Part shown: one piece after another, positions 10,071 through 17,768 of the stretch
How positions within the stretch are numbered: the stretch's first letter is position 1
How the letters are laid out: every line of letters starts with the position of its first letter
DNA from: Stramenopiles sp. TOSAG23-2
Lineage: Eukaryota > Sar
DNA: 18,290 nucleotides
Assembly (NCBI GenBank): GCA_900128395.1
Contig: LT649611.1
Location: 1-18,290 of the forward strand
Direction of reading: 5' to 3'
Position numbers and translations under genes: made by a program
Notes under the pieces: generated by a model
The model's database searches: none
Told to the model about the DNA's origin: nothing
The model's input: the letters and a program-made list of their open reading frames with translations, nothing else

Positions 10071-10896
10071 TTAAAAAAGATATGGTTATCTTATATAGTT
10101 TTTTTTATTCTCTCTTTCTCTTTAACAGGTTCGTCATCCTCTGCGACACTCTTTGGCATAAAGACCGTTCGTATATCCGTTCATGTGATGCACGCGAATA
10201 ATTTTCACCCAGTCTTAATCATCTTTGGCAGAATAAAGGGCATTTGCATTACATAATTATGAATAACTGATGTATAACGTTTTTTTAAAGTAATATATAT
10301 ATATATATTTATTAGAATTTAGAATTATAATAGAGCTATGCACCTATTAATTCTATTATATAATAGGAAATAATAAATAATACATCCCGTTTTTTGGTAC
10401 ACCACCGGTACTACGGAATTGTTATAGGAAAAATTAAAAAAAAAAAAAACCAATTTTTGAACGAGATAGGGGCCGAAAAAGTCCTTACTGGACTTATTTA
10501 CGCAAGCCTGGCAAGCTGGGCAAGCCCGGCAAGCCAGCAATTCCTACTCATGACAATTCCTTTACTCTCAGAAGAATACAGTAAACTGAGCCAAAAATAA
10601 TACGAAACATATATATAAAAAATTCTCTTATTTATAATACAAACATAATATATTATACTTCGCGTATTTTTTTTAAATATCTTAGATCTCCTCTCGTCTA
10701 CACAAAATGATTATATAATAAATTCTCTTGCTGCTGTTGGTTTCTCTAAGGTAAAAACTCTCATGAAAAAGCACCGGCATTATACATTTTAAATACACTG
10801 TATTTACTACAAAGCGTTCGTAAATCTCTATATGTGTGTTCTTTAGAAATTTAATGTACGTGTTAATGTGTTGGTCCCTATATTAAAATAAAACAC
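10071..10896. other. Intergenic region between methyltransferase and patatin genes
   Basis: No gene is supported. Short overlapping frames on both strands (10044-10256 +, 10325-10540 -, 10394-10600 +) have no recognisable domain. The region holds a TA microsatellite near 10291-10309, an A run at ~10435-10449, an unusual GC-rich 9-bp repeat (10502-10537), and the upstream region of the methyltransferase. The 3' UTR of the patatin gene should lie at its right end. Confidence 0.6.
10502..10537. repeat. GC-rich 9-bp tandem repeat, four copies
   Basis: Four contiguous units follow the pattern GCAAGCNNG (10502-10510, 10511-10519, 10520-10528, 10529-10537). The last two or three positions vary between units and the GCAAGC core is invariant. 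The array stands out in strongly AT-rich surroundings. If translated on the plus strand it would give a repeated A-S-x pattern, but the surrounding short frame is not otherwise gene-like. Confidence 0.85.
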
Positions 10897-12999
10897 TCAA
10901 TCACATGGACGAAATTCATCTCGTATAATTTTCAAAATCCCACCTATCAAGACTGATGGATCTCGTATCGCTTCATTAATTAAAAATCGACCTTCCTCAC
11001 GTCCTTTTTTAGAACACATTGCACGTAACCATAACTTTAACACTCGCCCACCGCTACCAGCATTTATTTTTGATAATTCTTCAATCATTTTGATACCACG
11101 ATTGGTTAATTTTGGCATATCTTTAATTTTACCAGGCACGTCGCCTTTGATCAACATTCGTAATGGCAATAATGTTTGTTGTGCTGCCGTCCCATTAAAA
11201 TCGGTCACAAAATGTGCTGCTGCAATAAATTCTACTAACGATGCCCATCCCAAACCAAAAGCAGCTTCTTCTGTTGCAAAATTATTCAATGAAGATTTCA
11301 CATATGGTATATTCATACCTTCATCCAATGAACTTGTATGCGCATTCCACATAAATCCCAATAAATGATCAAATGCATCATCACGTCCAAATTTACTACA
11401 ATTATTTTCTGCTTCTTGAATCTTCATGAAAAATGTTTTCCAATTTTCTTGTGCCATTTTCATTTTAATGCATGCATTTGTTTTAGAAGGTATGGTATTG
11501 TTTCTACAAAAGATAGACCCATTTGTTAATCTTGGATGTTCCACATAAATATTTGCAGGAATATTAGGATACGCAGCAGCACTGGCACCAAGTAAAGGCA
11601 CAATCATTAATTGATAATTCATATCAGCCCACCATGATTTTGATGTCATGGTATAATTTGAAGTAAATAACCGTCCAGAGCTAAATTGCCAACCAAATTG
11701 AAGTGCTAATCCCCATAAAATATTTTTATTGATATTGCTTTCAAATAAACATGGTGATGAATGCGTGGTTTTTAAAATTAACGTTTTCATTGCACCTAAA
11801 CGTTCAGTATATACCCATGGATTGATGATGGTTGCATTTGTTTTTTCATCTTTTGGTAAATTTTCTAACAATATCGCTTCATCCCAATATGGTGGTAACA
11901 ATGAATTGTTTATTTTATTAATATTATTATTATCTGTTTTTTCTTTGTGATTATTTTCTTTCTTCTTCTTCTTCATCATCATACTCATCCTCACAGCATT
12001 TGTTTCCTTCCTTTTATTTACACACACATCCGATTTTGTATCTGCGTCAATTGGACAATACGATATCATATTATTTGAACATGTTTTATTATTTATTGGA
12101 TCATTACAAAGTAAAAACGTTTTTGCAACATCTTGACCATGTTTTGCTAATGTAACAAATTGTGTTAAATTGTATTTACTAACCATATCAATCGAAGCGC
12201 CAGATTTCATCAAATTGATAACAATTTGTCCACGAACTTTATCTTGAAACAATGGTGTCATATTATGACCAGACATAGCTCCGCCATCACTGCATGCCAT
12301 ACCTTGATACCATTGAAAGACTGTACCAGTTCCCATAAAAGCATTAAAGGTTTGTTTTTCATTGAAATATTTCGAAACTAAAATTTGTTTCGGTAATGGA
12401 TCTAAACAAGATAATGCAACTGTGACAGTATTATTTAATTTCATTTGATACGTATCATTATATTTCGCAATCATCCATTTTCCCATTTGTCTCCAGCTAT
12501 GATCTTGTTTTGCAGCAGCATTAAGCATATTTGAAAATTCATTTGGATATTGTGTTTCAAGCAAACCATATGCTAAATGATGTTGTAATGTTTGTATTTC
12601 CCCTTTTAATGCTATTTCAAATGGTGCCATACCACCAGCTGATGCACCTGCATATCTTATAATATTCAGTTTATCTTTTGATATACGATTAAATATTTGT
12701 TGCATCCCAAAATAAAACGCATCTAAATTACCCCCACCTGAAATAACTAAATCAACCTCGCCGATTGTTGACATACTATTACTTATAGATGAAGAAGAAA
12801 CCATATTTGAAGCACGAGTAGATAACTCTTTTTCTGCTATTATTGCTTCATCTGGTGGGGTATTTAAATATTTATTCCATGTTTCATCTACTATATCATT
12901 ATTTGTGATTGTAATTGCGTACGAGAAATGTAATACTATTGTTACTAATATTAAAATAACATATGGTATATTCATAATAATACTATTTGCTTTTGTCAT
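10897..12999 (-). CDS. Secreted or membrane-anchored patatin-like phospholipase / lipid acyl hydrolase
   Basis: The 700-residue protein carries the full patatin signature. The oxyanion-hole glycine motif SGGG is at 87-90, the nucleophile elbow GASAGG at 118-123 (Ser120), and the catalytic Asp in SDGG at 237-240 (Asp238). Patatins use this Ser-Asp dyad to cleave acyl chains from phospholipids or other lipids. A hydrophobic N-terminal stretch (IPYVILILVTIVLHFSYA, ~11-28) is a signal peptide or anchor. Several NxS/T sites and scattered Cys pairs fit a secretory protein. A Met/Lys/Asn-rich low-complexity insert (~329-366) separates the catalytic half from a C-terminal half I do not recognise. At 700 residues it is longer than a bare patatin domain. 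I chose the first Met (12999); Met9 at 12975 is an alternative. The start region is repeated upstream by a 124-bp tandem duplication (12940-13188). The stop is TGA. Confidence 0.85.
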   Translation of the reverse strand: MTKANSIIMNIPYVILILVTIVLHFSYAITITNNDIVDETWNKYLNTPPDEAIIAEKELSTRASNMVSSSSISNSMSTIGEVDLVISGGGNLDAFYFGMQQIFNRISKDKLNIIRYAGASAGGMAPFEIALKGEIQTLQHHLAYGLLETQYPNEFSNMLNAAAKQDHSWRQMGKWMIAKYNDTYQMKLNNTVTVALSCLDPLPKQILVSKYFNEKQTFNAFMGTGTVFQWYQGMACSDGGAMSGHNMTPLFQDKVRGQIVINLMKSGASIDMVSKYNLTQFVTLAKHGQDVAKTFLLCNDPINNKTCSNNMISYCPIDADTKSDVCVNKRKETNAVRMSMMMKKKKKENNHKEKTDNNNINKINNSLLPPYWDEAILLENLPKDEKTNATIINPWVYTERLGAMKTLILKTTHSSPCLFESNINKNILWGLALQFGWQFSSGRLFTSNYTMTSKSWWADMNYQLMIVPLLGASAAAYPNIPANIYVEHPRLTNGSIFCRNNTIPSKTNACIKMKMAQENWKTFFMKIQEAENNCSKFGRDDAFDHLLGFMWNAHTSSLDEGMNIPYVKSSLNNFATEEAAFGLGWASLVEFIAAAHFVTDFNGTAAQQTLLPLRMLIKGDVPGKIKDMPKLTNRGIKMIEELSKINAGSGGRVLKLWLRAMCSKKGREEGRFLINEAIRDPSVLIGGILKIIRDEFRPCD

Positions 13000-13188
13000 T
13001 TTGTTTTTATCGATAATAATATATAGATATATTATTTTCTTCCTCGTTATGTTGTATGTATGATGTTACTAATATTAAAATAACATATGGTATATTCATA
13101 ATAATACTATTTGCTTTTGTCATTTTGTTTTTATCGATAATAATATATAGATATATTATTTTCTTCCTCGTTATGTTGTATGTATGAT
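12940..13188. repeat. Perfect tandem duplication, 124-bp unit x2, across the patatin start codon
   Basis: Copy 1 is 12940-13063 and copy 2 is 13064-13187, followed by one further matching base. Copies are identical with no spacer. The unit includes the patatin ATG (12997-12999), its first ~20 codons and 5' flank. Copy 2 therefore offers a second ATG at 13121-13123. That frame reads the same signal-peptide start, then leaves it at the junction and stops within copy 1. A ribosome starting at the outer ATG would make only a short aborted peptide. Confidence 0.96.
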
Positions 13189-14045
13189 TGATTGAAATTA
13201 TTATTAATTATTATATCCAAAAAAAAAATTGATGATGATTGATATGGCAAAAAAATATTTAAAAAAATATTTAAAAAAAATATTGGCTGATCTATATATC
13301 TTATATCGTGATGCACCGCCGAATTATATACATATGTATCAAAAATAATGTGTGAAGTATTTATGGCGACTACATGTGGCAGGTTTAAAAGGTTTAAAAT
13401 ATATTTATCTATATATATATTATTATACATTGGCAACATCATTGCTGTTTTTTCTCTGGATTTTTATTCTTCTTCATCAAATCCAGAAAATCCTACTTAA
13501 CAACATTTTTGATAGGAAAAAAGACTATAGTGAGTAAAGTTAATTAATCTTTACCTACCTGAAATTTAGGATGGACACAGCATTAAATAGCATAGATAGA
13601 GCATTAAATTCCAGAAACAGCGCTCGTAAGAAATGATCTTATACCTGCATCATATTCACCTGCTATTATACATATATTTGATAGGTATGTTATAATATTT
13701 AGTATACTATATGTACGAAGTGGATCACGGGCATAGTAATAGAAATTTGCAATTCTATATATGTATACCTCTATAGCAGGTGAATACGATGCACCAGGTA
13801 ATTGAAGAAGTCTGATTTGACATTTTAATTTGACATATAGTGCTATAGCCCGCTATAGTGCTGGTGCGTCTGAATAGCCGATAATACGGAGTTAGGGTTC
13901 AGATTTTCGCGTTTGAATTGAAATATAAAACGTTGTCGTAAGGTAGTATATATATAAATATATATACAGTTATCAAAATTTTTTATTCACCGCCCGCTTA
14001 TTTTTTTCTCCAGCAAATAAAAATATATTTACACATCTCGTTTAA
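13189..14045. other. Intergenic region with inverted repeats; no gene seen
   Basis: The left part is A/T homopolymer and microsatellite DNA (for example repeated AAATATTTAAAA runs at ~13251-13284). 13571-13585 is the exact reverse complement of part of the 31-bp minisatellite unit found at 15400-15740. It is followed by a 10-bp direct repeat, AGCATTAAAT, at 13579-13588 and 13600-13609. A large inverted repeat occupies 13643-13799. Near 13847-13862 a TATAGTGC / GCTATAG motif repeats. Short frames here are low-complexity and unsupported. Confidence 0.6.
13643..13799. repeat. Imperfect inverted repeat, arms ~23-36 bp (MITE-like or long hairpin)
   Basis: The left arm 13643-13665 begins ACCTGCATCATATTCACC. 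The right arm 13774-13799, reverse-complemented, begins ACCTGGTGCATCGTATTCAC; they differ by a 3-base insertion and one substitution. Pairing continues inward with short gaps through a TATACATATAT stretch, so the arms may reach about 36 bp. About 110 bp lie between the arms, and no coding potential is visible there. It could be a small non-autonomous transposon remnant or a structured RNA. Confidence 0.7.
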
Positions 14046-14950
14046 TCATTTTTTTTTTCTTTTAAAAGAGATATTAACATCATTCATAGCAGTTGTTGCC
14101 CTTTTTCTTTTCGTTTTAATATTATTATAACTATGATTATTATTCAAACCGACAAAGAAATCCAATTCATCTTTTTCAGAATTTATAGTATTTTTAACTA
14201 CAGGTGCAATGATTGGTTTTATTGCATTCAATTTAGCGTTACGACAACGTTTTGTACTCCATATATTAAATGTATTTGAATTGATTCTTCCAACACATAT
14301 AAATAAATTACCTGGTGAGTTACTATGGTTTGCCGCATGGAATAAATATCCATTAACGGTATGATTTACATTTGCACTATGTCGTCCAGAACTCCATCCG
14401 AACCAATACTACTATTGTCATCGATTTCCAACACACCGTTACTAATTGTTTTTTCCATTAAACCATTACTGCTATTGCCATAGCCTATTTCTAACATATC
14501 TTTATCCCGGTTTGCATGATATGTATCTAAATATGTTTTGTGAATTTCAGCACTCGTAAATTTTGACGTACACATATATGATTCTTGAATTGTTTCTTTT
14601 ATTTTATTCTTTACATATAAGAAGAAAGCTTTGTCTTCCTCTTCGTTAATCGTATCGAGGTTACCAGCTTTTTCCATCGTCTCGATTTTCTCATTCTTTA
14701 CGCTCGTTGCCTTGAAGAGTTTGTCATCTTCCATTATTTTTAAAAATGTAACTGATGATATGACAGATTTGTTGAATACGTCAGAATCTATACCATCAGT
14801 TGATTGTGAATCTTGACTCCAAGCAAATTCAGAAGTCTGTTTCATATTTGAAATACTACGCCTTGCTTCAATTATTTCTGGTACATCGTGAATATTTACA
14901 ATGACTGGTGTATCATTTATAATAGTAGTAGATGTGCTTACGTCGCCCAT
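14046..14950 (-). CDS. Unrecognised protein, reading frame interrupted by one apparent -1 frameshift
   Basis: The first segment (14950 down to 14366) encodes 194 residues from ATG at 14948-14950: acidic, Ser/Thr-rich, probably largely disordered, with a helical middle (KAFFLYVKNKIKETIQE). It ends in a TAA. Just before that stop another frame opens below position 14409 and stays open to 14046, giving about 115 residues. That frame includes TVNGYLFHAANHSN and NLFICVGRINSNTFNIW and ends on a basic RKRATTAMND...FKRKKK tail. The switch must occur within 14369-14408 and corresponds to a one-base loss. No slippery heptamer or good splice pair is visible there, so a sequencing deletion or an early pseudogene are the simplest readings. 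Together the parts make about 300 residues. The basic tail could be a nuclear localisation signal. I recognise no domain. Confidence 0.6.
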
Positions 14951-15368
14951 TGTAATATTTAAAACAAGTGACTTTAAATGTATACTTATATAATTCGTGC
15001 TTTTGTTTTAACATATATTATGTATGTATGTATGTGATAATTGTTGTAACCTCTGTATATACTCTATGAATATACTTTGGTATTTTAATTATTTTAGCAC
15101 TACTTTTAGCACTATACTTTTAGCACTATAATACTATTATTCTCAGTGTACCGCGTGCCACCAGTCCCGAAGCACGTGCCGAAGGTTTTTTAGTAATTAC
15201 TAGCGGAGGACAAAATCTAGTGGAGTACAAAATTAGAAAGGTAGTGACCAGGCTATCGAACAACAGAATTACTACCAAGAACAAAGGAATTTCTCTTTTA
15301 GACTTCCAGGACTTCTAGTTAACGAGACTTCTAGCTAAACTCTGAGAGTACGTTCATCGGGCGTGACC

Positions 15369-15754
15369 GCGTGCCATGTAATTGAGCTAACTCTAATGCT
15401 GTGTCCATGTAATCGGGTCAACTCTAGTGCTGTGTCCATGTAATCGGGTCAACTCTAGTGCTGTGTCCATGTAATCGGGTCAACTCTAATGCTGTGTCCA
15501 TGTAATCGGGTCAACTCTAGTGCTGTGTCCATGTAATTGAGCTAACTCTAATGCTGTGTCCATGTAATCGGGTCAACTCTAGTGCTGTGTCCATGTAATC
15601 GGGTCAACTCTAGTGCTGTGTCGATGTAATCGGGTCAACTCTAATGCTGTGTCCATGTACTTGAGCTAACTCTAATGCTGTGTCCATGTAATCGGGTCAA
15701 CTCTAATGCTATGTCCATGTAATTGAGCTAACTCTAACGCTGTGTCCATGTAAT
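15369..15754. repeat. 31-bp minisatellite, about 12 copies
   Basis: Full units start at 15400, 15431, 15462 and every 31 bases to 15710, giving eleven exact-length units. A degenerate unit precedes them (15369) and a 14-base partial unit follows (15741-15754). The unit begins TGTGTCCATGTAAT and has two main variants in its second half, CGGGTCAACTCTA and TGAGCTAACTCTA, interspersed along the array. No unit has an indel. 31 is not a multiple of 3, so it is not a translated repeat. Confidence 0.95.
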
Positions 15755-15793
15755 AAAAACGACAGTTATTCTCAGTAATAATTTTGAAACACA

Positions 15794-15982
15794 CCTGTCG
15801 ACAAGATAAATAGGCATTCATACTTAGTAGTTTACAATCACGTCAGGAAGAAAATGAAATTCAAAAAAACATAATGGTGTGGGTTAGGGTTAGGGTTATC
15901 CTGTCGACACGATAAATAGGCATTCATACTTAGTAGTATACAATCACGACAGGAGAAGAAAATGAAATTCAAAAAAACATAG
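15794..15982. repeat. Direct pair of a 54-bp element with inverted ends plus shared ~25-bp tail
   Basis: 15794-15847 and 15900-15953 are near-identical 54-bp units, 106 bases apart. The second begins CCTGTCG and ends CGACAGG, a perfect 7-base inverted terminus; the first ends CGTCAGG, a 6/7 match. Both continue into the same tail (GAAGAAAATGAAATTC followed by an A run). They have a few substitutions and a two-base indel, so this duplication is older than the perfect tandem ones. A telomere-like tract lies in the spacer. Confidence 0.88.
15881..15898. repeat. Short interstitial telomere-like repeat (TTAGGG)n
   Basis: Positions 15881-15898 read as GGGTTAGGGTTAGGGTTA, three hexamer units. TTAGGG is the telomere repeat of many eukaryotes. 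At this length it is either an interstitial trace of break repair by telomerase or chance in repeat-rich DNA. Its position between the two copies of the 54-bp element argues for a repair event. Confidence 0.7.
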
Positions 15983-16251
15983 AATTTTTTATAACAAGTT
16001 GATCGAAAGTAAAAGTGTGTATAGGTGTAGACGAATAACAAACTTGGGGTTTTTTTTTTTCTTCAAAGAACCATCATATCAATCATAGCATATATAGATA
16101 GATATATTGTGTACCATCGTTTTATATATATATATAGATAGATAGATATTTATTTACGTATTTCTTCTTGTTTTTTTTTTTTTTTTCAAAATTAATAGAT
16201 TACTTTACATTTTTTTTAAAAAAAAAGTACAAAAAAGAGAAGAAAAAAAAA

Positions 16252-17157
16252 ATGCATGGAAAATTATACTCCTCGTTTGATCGTGTAACCAAACGACAAA
16301 ATGGTTTAACTTTGTTGGAAAGGAAACCACCACGTAATCCAAAATTTGCAAATGTGAAAGGTACATTGGATACAGGGAATTCATTTTCAAAAGTGAAATT
16401 AATATCGAACCGTGAATACATACGACGTCGTAGTGAAATATTCAAACGTGTACGTGCATTAACTGTATATGAACTTATACAAGAAAATGAAGAGCAACAG
16501 GAAAGTATCAACAACTTAGTGGATGAAGGAAAAGAACAACAAGCACCATTGTCGCCTGGTTCGATGGTCGTAGTTGATGCAAAAGCAAATGGCGATAAAT
16601 TTAAAAAGCCATATTTAATATTGGATTGCCGATCCTCCCCGGATGATTATGAAATATGTCGTATCAGTACTTCAAAACATTATCCAGCAGATTGGTTACG
16701 TCATGACCGCATTACACCTACTTTATATCATTATAAAAATAGGGAAAACAAAGTTATTGTTGTATACACTTTGGATGATCGTGAAGGTAGAGTAGTTGCA
16801 AGGCAATTTGTAGAGAAGGGTTTTGACAATGTCTTTCTTTTGACTGGTGGTTTAGAAGCATTTATCAAAGATTTCCCACAATCCGTGGAAGGTTCATTAC
16901 CAGAGGAAGCTGGTATGGATGAACAGTTACGAAGAACAGCAAATAAACGACCACCATTAGGAAATAGTACAAACAAAAATAAATTAACACGTGGCAATAT
17001 TGCAAAAGCTGGTTTAGATACGCCAGGAAAGCGTAGTGGTAATAGAACTGGTAGGAGCACTGGTAGGAAAAGTCAACGTAATGCACCATCCGTCGCGCCG
17101 ACTAATTTTAGTACTATGTCGAGGACGGAAACATTGTTAAATTGGAAAAAAAAATAG
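16252..17157 (+). CDS. CEP41: CEP41-like centrosomal/ciliary protein with rhodanese-fold domain
   Basis: The 301-residue protein (ATG at 16252-16254) has the CEP41 layout. A basic N-terminal segment with YIRRRSEIFKRVRALTVYELI (~56-76) precedes a rhodanese-like domain at ~118-210 (PYLILDCR ... VIVVYTLDDREGR ... GFDNVFLLTGGLEAF ... FPQSVEGSLP). A disordered basic tail rich in Arg, Lys, Gly and Asn follows. The loop that holds catalytic Cys in active rhodaneses reads YTLDDREGR (172-180) and lacks Cys, as in known CEP41 proteins, so sulfurtransferase activity is not expected. In animals CEP41 acts at the basal body and cilium and supports tubulin glutamylation; a similar role here is inferred. 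In-frame codons upstream of 16252 translate a poly-T/poly-A tract as Phe and Lys, so I start at this Met, which follows a long A run. The last 29 codons and stop lie in a 109-bp tandem duplication. Confidence 0.85.
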   Translation: MHGKLYSSFDRVTKRQNGLTLLERKPPRNPKFANVKGTLDTGNSFSKVKLISNREYIRRRSEIFKRVRALTVYELIQENEEQQESINNLVDEGKEQQAPLSPGSMVVVDAKANGDKFKKPYLILDCRSSPDDYEICRISTSKHYPADWLRHDRITPTLYHYKNRENKVIVVYTLDDREGRVVARQFVEKGFDNVFLLTGGLEAFIKDFPQSVEGSLPEEAGMDEQLRRTANKRPPLGNSTNKNKLTRGNIAKAGLDTPGKRSGNRTGRSTGRKSQRNAPSVAPTNFSTMSRTETLLNWKKK

Positions 17158-17286
17158 TATCATAAAATTGTGTATGTAAAGTCAACGTAATGCACCATCC
17201 GTCGCGCCGACTAATTTTAGTACTATGTCGAGGACGGAAACATTGTTAAATTGGAAAAAAAAATAGTATCATAAAATTGTGTATGT
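17069..17286 (+). repeat. Perfect tandem duplication, 109-bp unit x2, across the CEP41 stop codon
   Basis: Copy 1 is 17069-17177 and copy 2 is 17178-17286; they are identical with no spacer. The unit covers the last ~29 codons of the CEP41-like gene, its TAG stop (17155-17157) and about 20 bases of 3' flank. Translation stops in copy 1, so the protein is not altered and copy 2 lies in the 3' UTR as a non-coding echo. Confidence 0.96.
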
Positions 17287-17768
17287 CATTATTATTCGTT
17301 TGTAGAAAAGAAATAATTATAAAGAGATTAACATGTGAGTTTTTCAAAAAAGTTTGATGTGTGTGGAGTGTGGAGACATGCGTCGCGTTGGTGTAATATG
17401 GAGTGTGGTGTTTAGATCAATCCAATTTGTTTGTATTTAAAATTTTAAAAAAATATATATACGAAGTTCGTATATTTTTTCATCTTTCATCTGTCCTCTT
17501 CCGGTTTAATTTGTATTAAAACGCGTGCATCTCGTCCATATATATATAGATCATGTTACATGCATAATAGAAAACACATTGTTCCAAATATATATATATA
17601 TACGTATTATTATAATTTAAATTCACAATTAAAATTAATATTATACAATTATATAGTACAAGAGACGTGTATTGTATTGTATAAAAAACAGAAAAGTAGT
17701 ACTTCTCGTAAAATCTCCGACAAGCAATATATATATATATATATTTAGGTTTTCACTAAGCAAATTAT
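17158..17768. other. Intergenic region between CEP41-like and ankyrin-like genes
   Basis: It contains copy 2 of the 109-bp duplication (17178-17286), then AT-rich DNA without a convincing gene. A near-perfect palindrome is centred at 17466, with arms about 17447-17465 and 17467-17480 (AAAAATATA...CGAA / TTCGTATATTTTTT). TA microsatellites occur at ~17588-17602 and ~17728-17746. The short frame at 17560-17748 is low-complexity and not supported. Confidence 0.6.

Larger units (their letters stand above)
14951..16251. other. Repeat-dense intergenic island between divergent genes
   Basis: It holds the upstream regions of the minus-strand gene ending at 14950 and of the CEP41-like gene. Contents from left to right: a TGTA microsatellite (~15020-15035); three copies of TTTTAGCACTA (~15094-15130); a moderately GC-richer unique block (15148-15368); the 31-bp minisatellite; a doubled 54-bp element with an interstitial TTAGGG tract; long T and A tracts; and TA/GATA microsatellites (~16095-16150). 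No open frame here looks coding. Confidence 0.65.

Noticed and set aside
10394-10600. Plus-strand ORF containing the 9-bp repeat
   Set aside because: It is short, runs through an A homopolymer, has no recognisable domain, and its opposite strand is equally open.
13131-13442. Minus-strand 103-residue ORF upstream of patatin
   Set aside because: It is low-complexity Asn/Ile/Tyr sequence partly made from the 124-bp duplication and microsatellite DNA.
13891-13898. TTAGGGTT near 13891 as a second telomeric tract
   Set aside because: It is only one hexamer, which is expected by chance.
15369-15754. The 31-bp array as a CRISPR array
   Set aside because: The units are contiguous with no unique spacers and the surrounding genes are eukaryotic. 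It is a minisatellite.
15838-16041. Minus-strand ORF across the doubled 54-bp element
   Set aside because: The repeated peptide only reflects the DNA repeat. It includes the telomere-like tract (NPNPNP) and has no other coding signal.
16168-16251. N-terminal extension of the CEP41-like protein
   Set aside because: It would translate poly-T and poly-A tracts as Phe and Lys runs, while homology-like sequence starts after the Met at 16252.
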